The notes under the pieces were generated by a model. It made no database searches. It saw nothing but the letters and a program-made list of their open reading frames with translations, and was not told the origin of the DNA. A stretch of DNA of 64,000 nt from Liquidambar formosana (taxonomy: Eukaryota; Streptophyta; Magnoliopsida; Saxifragales; Altingiaceae). Shown here piece by piece: positions 35,830 through 48,612 of the stretch (positions within the stretch are counted from its first letter, which is position 1; each line of letters opens with the position of its first letter). The translations under genes were made by a program, and so were the position numbers. The stretch spans positions 54,194,196-54,258,195 of the forward strand of contig CM077820.1 of the NCBI GenBank assembly GCA_039720395.1. The letters run 5' to 3'.

Positions 35830-38800
35830 ATAATATGTATAATATGTCTGTATATGTAGCTTCGGTCTCAGTTTGTTCGCGGAGAAAATGGACGAAAAGA
35901 GAAGAGAATTTTGAATCCGATGTTTTGTGTTGGTTTGGTATTTATGAATGTAATTCATAATTGAAAAGTCATTTCTACTCAGCTAAATATAGCTGTATGT
36001 TTCTAGCTTTGTTTGGTTGCAGAGGAAATGAAGGGGTATGTTCCTCTCTCTGTTCGGTTTCAGAGGAAATGACAAAATTGAAAAAGAAAAGGAATTTATA
36101 ATATAATGTTTTATGTTTTATATCTATATCTATATCTATATATATATATTATATTTGAATAATGATTCTCTCTCTATACATATATGTCTACGTATATATA
36201 TGTTTTTTTTTCCTCTGTTCGGTTCGGGAGAAAATGGAGGAAAAGTGTTTTTTGCTGGATTGGTGTCTTTTAATAATAATAGTTTATAATTAACAAGTCA
36301 GTTCAACTAAGCTTAAATAATTGTATGATTTTCTCTGTTTGGTTGGAGAAAAAATGGAGGAAAAGAAATAGTCTAATGTTTCATGTTATATACATTTATA
36401 TATGTTTCTGTCTCTGTTTGGTTGCGGAGAAAAAGGAGGGAAAAAAAAAAATTTTGAACCCTGTGTTTTATGTTGGTTTGGTTTTTATGAAAGTAATTTA
36501 TAATTAGAAAGTCACTTCAAGTCTTCAACTAAGTGCCAATGGCATGATAGCCTAGAGGCAATCTCCTTACTTGTTGGGTGAGTGAGCTTGGGTTCAAGCT
36601 CATAGAGGAGCATCGATACTTTGTTGACGTTTGGGGATTGAGGGGTAGGGTTTATTGGGGGAAAAAAAACAAGGCATCAACGAAGCTAAATAGTTGTATG
36701 AGTTTGTCTCTCTGTTTGGTTGCAGAGAAGATGGAGAAAAAGAAAAGAAAATGAAATTTATAATCTAATATTTATGATATGTATATTTACATGAATTGTT
36801 CGCTTTGTGCGGCTCAAATCATGGTCATTGATTGTGCCTGTGACAATTTTGCACACATGATCAATGATTATGATTTGTGTTGTGGAGGAACCAGTAAGAT
36901 CATTTTATTGGAATTTTTCTTAATATTAAGAATATGGTGTTTCGTAGGCTTGAGAAAGAATCGGCATTTTTCTTTAACATGAAGTATTTTGAAGAGAAAG
37001 TTCATGCTGGAGATTGGGAAGAAGTTGAGAAGTACTTATCTGGATTCACCAAAGTCGACGATAACCGATACTCCATGAAGATATTCTTTGAAATTCGAAA
37101 ACAGAAGTATCTGGAAGCGCTCGATCGGTATGTTTTAAATTTTTTTTTAAAATATGATTGTATACCATTTCGTGTTTGTATCGAAATAGTTCAGTTTTTA
37201 ATACGTGTTTGGGTGTTTATTTCACATTATAAGGCATGACAAGGCGAAGGCTGTCGAGATACTAGTGAATGACTTGAAAGTTTTCTCGACATTTAATGAA
37301 GAGTTGTATAAAGAAATCACTCAGCTTCTAACTCTTACCAATTTCAGGTATTTTTTTTTCTTGTTTTGTTTATGTGCATAAATAGTATATTCCTGCTTTA
37401 GCAATGTAGAAAATAATAAAAATGCTCTTTTATGCTCTTCTTGGTTGTTGAGAAAATGTAGGAACGGAAAGATATAAGAATATTATAATGCCAATATTTT
37501 TGTTGTTTGGAACCCGAAAAATAAAAACCTCTTCTCAACTGCCCATAATTGAACTATTTCGTGTTGTTGATGGGAGTTTCTTATCTTATAAAAACCGAGT
37601 CAATGTAAAACAAAAGATTTTCAGCAACCAAATGGAGTATGAAGTTTTGAGAATTTTATATGGTTTGAACATAGTTGTATTCATGCAATTACCATATTTG
37701 TTCGAAGTGTTGAGTTCACAATATTTGAGAAATAGATTTGTTTAAAAAAAAATAATCCTTTTTTTTTTTTTTTTTTGGATACCAGGGAAAATGAGCAACT
37801 GTCCAAGTATGGTGACACCAAAACTGCTCGAAGCATAATGTTGATAGAGCTTAAAAAACTAATAGAAGCAAATCCACTTTTCCGTGACAAGCTTGTTTTT
37901 CCCACTCTAAAGTCATCAAGATTGCGGACTCTGATCAATCAAAGGTAAAATTGGTACAGTAAGAGGTGCATAAGCAAGCTATGTTTATCTGTTGAGTCTC
38001 TTTGGTTTCACTATAAATCCATGGTTGTGCTTCTTATGTCAATTTTGTGCTGCCATTATTTTTGAAAAGCAACCCTATTAATCATTATTGTCAGTTTATC
38101 CTCATATTCTTTTCAGTTTAAGTCTTCTTCTTCTTCTTCTTATTTTAATTTTAATTTTTATTTGGCTAAAAGTGCTTGTCTCAATTGGCTACCTTTTGGT
38201 GATATATTGACAATATGCCCATTAGCCATTGTTTTAATTCAAATGCCTCTTTAATTATTAAACAGATATTGCATCCACTGTTTGTGTCTACTGTATGGAG
38301 TACAAATGCATTACTATAGCTGTTGATATCTCGATGCTTTCACACATTGTGCCTTATATCCTTTTGACAAGGAATCATTTCCATTGGGAAATTTGGAGCT
38401 TTATTCCTTAGATTTTATGGAGTACTACTGTTGGTCTTTTTTCTTTCTAACGCATTATTCTGTAACGATTTATATTAATGTGTTGCACCAATTTTTGGTT
38501 GGACTCTGATGTGCTACTCCATGGTCTATGCAGTTTGAACTGGCAGCACCAGCTATGCAAGAACCCAAGACCAAACCCAGATATTAAAACCTTATTCACA
38601 GACCACACATGTGCACCTCCAAATGGTCCTCTTCAACCTACACCTGTTACTCTTCCGGTTACTGCAGTTGCAAAGCCCGCTGCTTATACATCACTTGGAG
38701 CAGCATGGTGTATGATGCTATTCCTTTCAAAAATTCTGATTCTATTCTCTTTTCATTTTTGTTTTTGGTTGAAGTATCTACACTTTTAGAGTGTTAACTA

Positions 38801-41800
38801 ATGGATCTCTTGTTTTCACTTATTGTGTATAGCCCTTTCCACCCAATGCAGCAACTGCTAATGCTAGTGCTTTAGCAGGTTGGATGGCAAATGCTGCTGC
38901 TTCATCTGTTCAAGCAGCTGTTGTTACTGCATCATCCATACCTGTTCCACCAAATCAAGGTTCAAATTTCGCCTCAATTGCAGTTGGCAATAAAGCAATT
39001 GCATTTTGCTATGAAAGTCAAGAATCATAGTTCAAGAAATGGGTGACTTCTGTGAAATGCTGCTTATAACATTAGTTTTTGGTTGCTTAAAATGGTCAAA
39101 AACACTTTTTTTTTTTTTGGGGGGGGGGGAGGAGACTGTTGGGAGTGAAAATTTCTTGAGCTTAGTTGTTGTTGTTGTTTTTTAATCCTGGATACAAGTT
39201 GTGGAAGGGAAGTCTTGAGCAGCTTATAACTTTCATTTTTCTTTTAAGAAATCCTCTATCGAATGTTACATGCTCTACTGCCATTTTTTTGCTTGTTATT
39301 TCACTCAATGGCAATAGGCGGCAATCATATTGACTGGATTTTTTGACTTGTTGGATGTAATCTTTATATGTTGTGAAAATGAATTCTCTCATTGAACTTT
39401 ATGGTATTAATGACACCGAACAGGGTGACACTAATTCAGCTCATAGGGTGGGGTTTGGGTAAATGTTAAGGATTCTTTAATCATTTGGTGGGAAAAAAAA
39501 TTGTGCTGACGTGATCTAATTTTTTTTTTTTTGACAGTTTCGATCTTGAAACACCCAAGAACACCTCCAACTACTCCAGGTATGGTTGATTATCAAAATC
39601 CTGATCATGAACAATTAATGAAACGTCTCCGGCCTACACAATCCATTGAGGAGGTAATCTTGTAAAGTTACTATTTCATATATGCAGTTCTGCAGTGTTT
39701 CATCATGCATTTTGCTGCTTAATTATATAAATAGGTTGCTCTTATTGTCAGATTCATGACTATTGTTGATCTGTTGGTGCACTTTTCTCTTTGAATATTC
39801 AGATTACCTATTCAGCACCTCGTCAACAAGCTTCTTGGTCATTGGAAGACCTGCCAAGAACAGTAGCCTTTTCCCTGCATCAGGGATCCACTGTCACAAG
39901 CATGGATTTTCATCCTTCTCACCATACATTGCTTCTTGGTACAAAGTCTGAAATCCTGTTTTCTTTGTTTATAACTGTGTTAGTCTCATAGCTAAGCTCC
40001 TGCCAACTAAATTCAAGTTTATATATATATATATATATATATATGGATGATGATTAGGTAAGCACGTACTGATATAACTTATATCAACACCCGCATTGGG
40101 AGTTGTATCTTGTGCATTAGTGGGATATGAGGTACATTGGACATTGGACCAATGCAAGGGGTACAATCCCCAATGCACATGCTGATATAACATATATCAA
40201 CACGCGCTGATGGGAACATAACCTGTCTATTTCCATTTTCTAACTTAGAGTTTCTTTTGAGCAGTTGGTTGTGGTAATGGTGAAATTACGCTTTGGGAAA
40301 TTAGGTTGCGAGAGAAATTGGTTTCAAAGCCATTCAAGATATGGGATATGGCAACTTGTTCATTGGCATTTCAGGTTTGTATATCATTTTTTAGTTATAT
40401 AATCTTGTATCACCTCTGTTATTTGGGAGATAGTTTAGTTTTTTTATTTTCTCTGTTTGGTATTGTGTTATATTTTTGTAAATTGGAAGAACTGTATTGG
40501 AATAAATGTCCGACTTCATATGTACTTTTTCCTGGTTTTGGCAGCAATCATAAATTTTTAATATATTAAAGAAAATTAACTAGATGTGGCCCAGCACTTA
40601 TTTTTTGATGTCCTTTTTGGAATTGACAAGATTATAGTCGAAGATCAAGAAAATAAGTCTCTAATTTACACCAATGTGGTGGCAGCTCAGTTGGGTTTTT
40701 GTTGGATATTTTTATTATGATGCTTGAGAATTTGAAGCAACTCCCCATGTTGGAGTCTTACAATTGAGAGTTTCTTACAGGCTGCTATTGGCAAAGATAC
40801 ATCAATATCTGTCAGCCGTGTTACATGGAGTCCAGATGGAAATTTTATGGGTATGTGCATTTCAGTGGATGACAAACATTTGAAAGGTTCCTATGAGTAT
40901 TCCTCATTGTTTTTCTTGCTGCAGGGGCTGCATTTACCAAACATTTGATTCATTTGTATGCTTATCCTGGATCAAATGATATGCGCCACCATTTAGAAGT
41001 AAGTTGAGATTTTTCTGGCCATCCAACATTACGGAATTTGTCACTGTAGCTTAACTTGCACCCCTTTGTCCTCACAGATTGATGCCCATGTCGGTGGTGT
41101 TAATGACTTGGCCTTTGCTTCTCCAAATAAACAACTATGTGTAGTGACCTGTGGAGATGATAAGCTGATAAAGGTGAGAGATGGGAATTTTCATGAAATA
41201 ATTTGGTTAGATGTTCTTTCCACACCCTCTAAATGAAATAAGCCAAACAGGTGTGGGATTTGACGGGAAGAAGATTATTTAACTTTGAAGGCCATGAGGC
41301 ACCTGTGTATTCTATATGTCCTCATCACAAGGAGAACATTCAGGTAATTCTTTTAAAGTAAAAAATCTTTGTTCGATGTTAACCTGTGCACTTAGGAAGC
41401 AATTATAGATCTATCTAGTTAAGCAGACATAGTAATCCAGCAACATTCTTATAAGTTGAAAGTTAGTTTACACATTAAATTTTAATTGGTATAATTAGTA
41501 ATAGTATTCCTTCCTCCCTCTCATTTTTCCTTTTCGTATTCCTATCTGTTTTGCTTCCCAATCATTGGAGTATATATATTGGAATTTGGCAGTTTCCACA
41601 TTTCTCACTTAATTTTGGAATGCTTACTTTTGAATGCTTAAAGCACCACAAAAGGAATGACAATATATTTGTGCCTTTTCTACTTGTAAAATTGGCAGTT
41701 CATTTTTTCAACTGCTGTTGATGGGAAAATTAAGGCCTGGCTGTATGACAATGTGGGCTCTAGGGTTGACTATGATTCTCCTGGGCGCCACTGTACGACA

Positions 41801-44800
41801 ATGCTTTACAGTGCTGACGGAAGTAGGTAAGATTAGTAAAATTCAAAATAGCAGAAAATTAATTGGGATCTGTAAATTTTTTGTTATGTCCCCCCCCCCC
41901 TTCTCCTAAATCCATCTTTCTATGTATGTCTTTATGTACAGATGACATTTATCTTGTTAAATGATTATGAGTTACATCTCTTCCAATCTTTTAGATCATT
42001 TGTTAGTGTTATCTTTTGTTTCAGATTGTTCTCTTGTGGAACAAGTAAAGACGGGGAGTCGTTTCTAGTTGAATGGAATGAAAGCGAAGGAGCAATAAAG
42101 AGAACATATTCTGGGTTTAGAAAGAAATTTGCTGGTATCATGCAGTTTGACACTACACAAAATCACTTTTTGGCTGCGGGTGAAGATAGCCAGATAAAGT
42201 TTTGGGATATGGACAATATCAGTATTCTAACAAGTACAGATGCGGAGGGTGGACTCCCTGTAAGTTTAACATAAGTATTTTGCAGTTTGTCTCAGAAACA
42301 CATCCACTTTTGAATGAGGCACTAACATCATCACATTAATTGCTTCAGAGTCTTCCTCGCTTGAGATTTAACAAGGAAGGAAATCTTCTTGCTGTTAGTA
42401 CAGAAGACAATGGATTCAAGATACTAGCAACTAGTGTTGGTCTCAGATCATTGAGAACAATTGAAAATCCGCCTTTTGAAGCATTGAGAACACCTATTGA
42501 ACCTGCGGCTATCAAGGTTACAGTCATTTCTTTTATTTCATGTAACTCTCCTTTTGAATTATTTACGTCGTGGCATTTATAGAGCTATATCCCTTGTTTT
42601 TATTGATTAGGTTTCTGGAACTCCTGTTTCAAACGTTAGTCCAGTCAATTGTAAAGTGGAAAGGAGCTCTCCTGTGAGGCCTTCTGCCATTCTTGTATGT
42701 CAGCTGGATCTTTTTACCTTAAAATGTTGAGTTTATTTATTTATTTATTTATATGACATTCTATATCAATTGCACAGGCCTGGGTCTAGCATTTTGGAAA
42801 CGGGAGCAATTTAAATCCACGGATCCCCTAGTTTTGGGTCCTAGTTTATACCACAAGCATGTCAAAGAGCACAAGGGTCACCTCTGTTCTTTGTCTTACA
42901 GTAAACTTGGTTCCCAATCACAGTGCACCACCATGTATTAGTAAGGGGAATGGCTGTTGATATTTTTGCTTTTCTCTTCTTCCTTCATTTCCCTATCATA
43001 GAGTATACTCTTTCTTTTCATGAAATGGCCAGCATGGTTGTCTGCATAAAGGGAACCAAGTGAACTGTTAAACTAAGGGCCCCAAGCTGAGTAAAATATG
43101 TTTTTCTATGTTTGCTATTTCTCTTGCTCATTAGGCAACAAATTCTTATCTGCTAATGCAGCTTTGTTAAGTTCTCTGCTGGAGGACTGATTTCTGTGTT
43201 TTGGCCTAATAATTTTAGAATGGAGTTGATTCTATGGCTAGAAGCATGGAAAAGCCAAGATCCTTGGAGGACATAAGTGATAAAACCAAACCTTGGCAGT
43301 TGACTGAAATTGTGGATCCTGTTCAATGCCGGCTAGTTATCATGCCGGATAGCACAGATACTGCCAGCCCGGTGTGTAAAGTGTCTTCTAAGTATCATTG
43401 CTTATATCTCAATTTATCTAGTATATAATTATTTGACAGTCATATTCATATCCAGGTTGCCCGTCTTCTATATACGAATTCTGGTGTAGGCATTCTGGCA
43501 CTGGGGTCAAATGGTACTCAGAAACTATGGAAGTGGGGCCGCAATGATCAAAATCCAAGTGGAAAGGTAATATCTAGCTGGGCATAAGTTCAATTATTTC
43601 TTCTCTAACTTATTTTTGTTTAAGATTTTTTTTCTTGGAAGAGAATTCTGAAGTCAGTGGGGTTTAAAGGCCACTGCCAGTGTCGCTCCACAGCATTGGC
43701 AACCAAACAGTGGTCTTCTTATGACTAATGATGTGTCAGGTGTCAACCTTGAAGAAGCAGTCCCATGCATAGCACTATCAAAGAATGACTCATATGTAAT
43801 GTCGGCCACTGGTGGAAAGGTTTCATTATTCAACATGATGACATTCAAGGTATTTCTGCATATTCATGTGTTGCAAATTTTGTTAAAATTGACATTTTTA
43901 TGGTTTCCCATGAGATTGCTTTGTTTTGTAGGTTATGACAACATTCATGCCACCTCCCCCCACTTCAACCTTCCTAGCATTCCATCCTCAGGATAATAAC
44001 ATTATAGCCATTGGAATGGAGGATTCGACCATCCATATATACAATGTTAGAGTGGATGAGGTAATTACTTCCTAATCAAGTCTTATTGGGGATATTTTCT
44101 GCTCTCTTAATTAGATCTGACAAGATTTATATTGCTTTTACTAGGTTAAATCAAAATTGAAAGGTCACCAGAAGCGAATAACTGGCTTAGCTTTTTCCTC
44201 CAATCTTAACATCCTGGTTTCATCAGGTGCTGATGCTCAAGTAAGTTGCACCTATAGTTCTTTTACTTCCTTATTCATTTTATTTTTTTGTTTCCTTTTA
44301 CTCTTTCTTTTTTCAAAAAATAAAAAATAAAAAACAAAAAATTGTGAACCAACTTATGCCTGGTAGTTTGTCCTCAAGAGTTGATATGTGTATATATATA
44401 TGGTTTACTCTAACTAGAATCAATTGAAAGAGTATTTGTCTATCCATATGTTTACACATGTATTTTAAAGTCAGAGTTTCTATAATAAGAAAGGGAATGT
44501 ATGATTATATAGTGTATAGGACAACTTAACTCAACTCATTTGAACAAAACCTTAATTTAATTACCTGGGATTGGCTACATGAATCCTTTTTGGCTATTCA
44601 GCTCTATCTAGAGCCATATCCTTTGTTAAACACTTGGCCATCATGTCAGTTCTTACTGCCCTTACTGATGTTAATCATGTCAGTTCTTACTGCCCCTAGC
44701 AATGTTCTTATTGGCCTCCCTTCTTCCACATATTGTGCTCCACTTTTCACTTTTGTCCTGCCTGTTGATCCAATGCTAATCAACTTCTCTCTCTCTATCT

Positions 44801-46510
44801 CTCTCTCTCTCTCTCTCTCTTCAGTTTTCTTCTTTATACTTTGTGCCTCTATTTTCTATGTCCATTGAGAACCATGTTTGTATTTACTTGGAAGAAAAGG
44901 CAGGCAAGTATTCATCTCTGATTACTTGAAATTAATGTTTCTAATTGATGGAGGAAAGAGGATGGACGGTGCATATTGCCAAGTTACAACCCTGAGATTT
45001 CTAGACCTTGGACGCCGAATTCATATATTGATGCAATCTGTAGGCATGTTAGCTGCCGCTGAATTGTGAATGTTTTGCAGAAAACTTGTATCTTCGTAGT
45101 TAAATCTTCTGTTTGATGAATCTGATCCCTTGTCTTTCTTCTGCTCTTGTCAAAATGCTCTTCATTTAGAACATCACAAGGAACATGCTAATTGATTTTG
45201 AATTTTCTAGGACTAATGTAGCTGCTATGCTATGTCTGCAGCTTTGCTTGTGGAGCATTGATACATGGGAGAAGAGGAAATCAGTAACAATCCAGCTGCC
45301 TGCTGGAAAGGCGCCTACAGGTGACACTCGAGTGCAGTTTCACTCTGACCAAATTCGCTTGCTGGTATCCCATGAGACGCAACTATCAATATATGATGCC
45401 TCCAAGATGGATCGCATTCGGCAGGTAGAATGCTTACTCACAAAAATTGACATTATTATCCAAATATGTGACATTATGGGTTTCAGTAGAAAATTTCTTA
45501 TGCATTTTTTCCATTGTAGTGGGTCCCACAAGATGTACTGTCTGCGCCCATATCTTATGCAACATATTCCTGCAACAGTCAACTAATTTATGCTACCTTT
45601 TGTGATGGTAACGTCGGAGTGTTTGATGCTGATAGCTTGAAATTAAGATGCCGTATTGCCTCATCAGCCTACTTGTCCCAGGCAGTGTTAAATGGGTAAG
45701 TAAAGTTCACAAACTGAACCATTAATTTATGTTTCCTTGTTTTATTGTTCTGTGACGTTTATAGAATTGTCTATTTCATTTTAAAATTTATGTTAATAAC
45801 TGACTTTCTTACCATTTCCATGCATGACATCATCAATCTGCCTTTTCTCTAAGAGATGATAGCTCTATTGAATTTCAGAATTTTGCTGCTCATATTGTGA
45901 TCCGCTCATGTTTTTGCTCTTGCTTATCACTAGCCATTCCACTCTCTCTCCCCCCTCCTCTTTTCTTTTTCTGGTTTATAGCTATGTTCATGTTTCTTAT
46001 CTCATAATACACTAACTATGTACAACTTACCGTAATCTCTCTCTCTCTCTCTCTCCACGTATAAATAGTTGTTCCGCTTTTTAAACCTCCATTTGTAAAG
46101 AATGACAGAAAGGAAAGGAAAAAGGCTTAGATAGCTTAAGAAAGGAATCCATTTTTAAGCAATTTTATGCATTTCCCTCTTCTTTACCTCGATCTTTTCG
46201 AGGTCCAAACAGACACAGTATTTTGAATTTGCAAGCCTCAATTAAGGTTGCTTTAATCTCTACAATTGAACACTGGAGTGTACTATTTTGTAGAAGCCAA
46301 GCTGTGTACCCTCTTGTTGTTGCTGCACATCCCTTGGAGCCCAACCAATTAGCTATTGGATTGATAGATGGGTCTGTTAAAGTGATGGAGCCCTTAGAAT
46401 CAGAGGGGAAGTGGGGAGTAAGTCCACCCCTGGATAATGGAATGATAAACGGTAGGGCAGCATCATCGTCTACCGCAAGCAACCATACGCCTGATCAAGT
46501 ACAAAGATGA
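35672..46510 (+). CDS. TPR: TOPLESS-RELATED corepressor, TPR2/TPR3 class, 25 exons
   Basis: Groucho/TLE-type nuclear corepressor recruited by EAR-motif repressors such as Aux/IAA and JAZ-NINJA. Coding exons: 35672-35751, 36948-37127, 37234-37347, 37786-37944, 38534 to about 38709, 38833-38959, 39538-39653, 39803-39938, 40265-40374, 40781-40850, 40925-40998, 41078-41173, 41251-41343, 41699-41826, 42025-42259, 42349-42516, 42611-42694, 43219-43371, 43456-43566, 43670-43849, 43932-44060, 44145-44240, 45242-45424, 45520-45695 and 46294-46510. LisH and CTLH occupy about residues 4-92, including K71 and F74 of the EAR-binding groove. A Pro-rich linker with LKHPRTPPTTPG and two WD40 propellers follow. 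SLPRLRFNKEGNLLAV and the linker place it nearer TPR2/TPR3 than TPL. The coding sum is about 1,129 residues only if one base near 38703 is discounted; otherwise exon 5 and exon 6 are out of frame. All other junctions agree. Confidence 0.93.
35864..36735 (+). repeat. Degenerate repeat array in TPR intron 1
   Basis: The word CTCTGTTTGGTTGC followed by (A)GAGAAAATGGAGGAAAAG recurs at about 35864, 36008, 36047, 36212, 36332, 36412 and 36708, each with substitutions. Between copies there is often AATTTATAATxTAATGTTTTATGT, a TA-rich stretch, and a GTCANTTCAACTAAG block. The unit is roughly 90-200 bp, uneven because of TA repeats and one SINE insertion. Confidence 0.8.
36522..36690 (+). mobile_element. 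tRNA-derived SINE in TPR intron 1
   Basis: A pol III A box (TAGCCTAGAGG, 36548-36558) and B box (GGGTTCAAGCT, 36590-36600) lie 31 bases apart, and the element ends in G- and A-rich sequence at about 36657-36670. Flanking words CTTCAACTAAG and CATCAACGAAG are probably a decayed target duplication. It interrupts one unit of the intron repeat array. It resembles Au-type plant SINEs and shares A-box sequence with the element at 60809-61021. Confidence 0.7.
40021..40210 (+). mobile_element. Palindrome-ended MITE in TPR intron 8
   Basis: A TA repeat (about 40019-40043) is followed by GGATGATGATTAGGTAAGCAC, a palindromic word GATATAACTTATATC, and a core with GCATTGGGAGTTGT, ATGAGGTACAT and CCAATGCAAGGGGTACAAT. 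A second palindromic GATATAACATATATC ends it. The same element in reverse orientation is in PRP38A intron 1 (49391-49570). Confidence 0.75.
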
Positions 46511-47597
46511 GATAGAGCCCTTGTATTATACATGTCAAAATTCTCTATCACCTGTATTTTATTAGTGTAGATTTTTAGGTTTGAATTCTCCCATGTGTCC
46601 CTTATCAAAGGTAAGTTTGGACATAAATGATTAGAGACAAATTCTGGTATACTTAATTTGTTCATGTCAATTCATATTTAAACCTTTTGTACCCTTGCTT
46701 CTTTGGAAAGTGTTCTGTATGTTTGGATAAATGCATTTGTGTTATTTTGATACCCTATTGCATTTTTTTTTTTTTTTTGAGGGACAATACCCTATTGCAT
46801 TGGTAGTTGAAAGGTGTTTGTAAAAAATGAAAATGTTAGAACAAAAGAGAAAAAATCAGTAATGGTATTGTGGTTACTTGAACTTGAGGATGAGGAAGGA
46901 GGATGGAAATGAGGAGGATGTGGTGGTTGTGTATATCAAATGCTCTCTTTACACGTTTTACACAGGTTTTTACATAATTTTTGAGCCATTACATCCCACG
47001 AGATAGTCAATTTCACTATTTTTTTATTATAAATTTTTGTACGTTAGAAGTTGCCTCGCACCAGATTAACGATTAAATCGAGTTTGCTCATAAAAATAAA
47101 TGAGTTATGATCAAACTTAACTTGGGGCTAGTTGATTTATTGAGCCCTAAAATATTCATTTGTTGACAACCCTAAATTATCCGAGTGTTTAATTCCAGAG
47201 GCTCTAGTGCTCCAAATGCATATTTGCGTACAATCTGAGCTTTGTGGCTTTTAAAAAATCCATGGATTCTTCCACCAATTTTTGGCCCCTGATCCGCATC
47301 AATTTTGGTATTCCACTATTCCTATATATTACTTTCACGCTTTTTTGTTTTTTGCCTTTTGTTTTTAAAATTATAATTACAATATCGGCAATAAGAAAAA
47401 TTTTATTAAAAGAAAGAAAGAAAGAGGTACAAAATTGGAGGAAAAGAAGGAAAAAAACACAAACAAAAGGAAGAATCGGCATCAATTTTTTATTATTTTT
47501 TTTTATAATCCAGAAATTGTCTTCCAATTAGATCTAATTACAAATAAAAGAACACGACTAATTCTTTTCTAACCAAAGCCCAAAGCGAAGCCAAAAA

Positions 47598-47707
47598 AAT
47601 TGCCCTATCTGAAACCTCACCAATTTATATTACTTTTATGCTTTGTTTAGTTAATTGCCCTATCTGAAACCTCACCAATTTATATTACTTTTATGCTTTG
47701 TTTAGTT
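47598..47707. repeat. Perfect 55-bp tandem duplication
   Basis: Positions 47598-47652 are repeated without change at 47653-47707; each copy begins AATTGCCCTATCTGAAACC and ends CTTTGTTTAGTT. The lack of differences points to a very recent duplication or replication slip. Confidence 0.95.
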
Positions 47708-48142
47708 CTCAGATTTTCTCGCAAAATAGAAATAAAATATAATTGTAATTTTTCTTATATGGTTGCAACGACTAATTGAAAGAAAAAAAAAAAAAGTGGA
47801 ATAATTTTCACTTGCTATACGTAGATACTTTGTTTTTCATTTTCTTTTCTTCTCATTTTTTCATTTTTTTTTCCTTTCACCAAGTAGAATCTAGAAACCA
47901 AATAGAGAATCAAAGTTTTACTCAACATAATTTTTCCTATAAATTACTTAGATTAGATAATGTTGGATTTGCTTTACCCTTTAATGTCTTACGATTCGAG
48001 TCAGATTAAAAGGCTAAGACTTGTAACATTGCAACCACACATATGAACACCTCTAATATCACATACACCAATCAAAATGAATTCATTTACTCAGTATTTA
48101 TTTTCTATCTTAAAAATAGGACAAAAAGGAAAGCATCGCATA

Positions 48143-48359
48143 ATTGAGTTTACAATTTTTTTTTTTTTTTTTGGTTTCGTAAGGTATTCTTAGGCTTCGC
48201 TTAGGATTATCCTTCAAGTATTGTTGGACGTCGAAGTGTGAACCTTTCTAAAGAAAGTTTACCGCATTCACAAGAACTCAAATCCGAAAACTCCTTATTT
48301 AAGCGATTAGAACCCTTTCCACTCAGGACCAACCTTCGTCGGTATTGAGTTCACAATTT
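48143..48359 (-). mobile_element. SINE-like retroposon, minus strand, 15-16 bp target duplication
   Basis: ATTGAGTTTACAATT at 48143-48157 and ATTGAGTTCACAATT at 48344-48358 flank a body of about 186 bp. A long T run lies just inside the left duplication, i.e. a poly(A) tail on the minus strand. The minus-strand head has TGGTCCTGAGTGG- and GGATTTGAGTTC-like words that may be decayed pol III A and B boxes. Confidence 0.7.
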
Positions 48360-48414
48360 CACATATAAGATTGAAAGGACTAAAAAAAAAAATAAATAAA
48401 TAAAAGAAGGCGTA

Positions 48415-48612
48415 GAGAGATGTATAATACTCCGTATCAAAGGCGTATTGAGGGGAAGCGGCTATTCGACCCGTATGAACTGAGACATCACATTACTTGT
48501 CCTGCTGGCATTCGCCCTAGCTCTCTCTCTCTCTCTCTTCAAGGGTTAGGGTATCTAATACCCTGTCTCTCTCTTCTAGGGTTAGGGTGAGTGTGAGGGT
48601 TCGTGGTTATCA
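48415..48612 (+). promoter_or_regulatory. PRP38A promoter and leader with telo-box words
   Basis: TGTATAATACT at about 48421 is a possible TATA box. The leader has CT repeats and two AGGGTTAGGGT words (about 48542 and 48579), i.e. telo-box-type elements common in plant housekeeping and translation/RNA genes. The main ATG at 48613 follows directly. Confidence 0.5.

Larger units (their letters stand above)
46511..48414. other. Intergenic DNA between TPR and PRP38A
   Basis: The TPR 3' flank comes first, then AT-rich sequence with no conserved coding potential. It contains a perfect 55-bp tandem duplication and a minus-strand SINE, listed separately. Short open frames at 47204-47531 on both strands are products of A/T-rich sequence. 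Confidence 0.6.
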
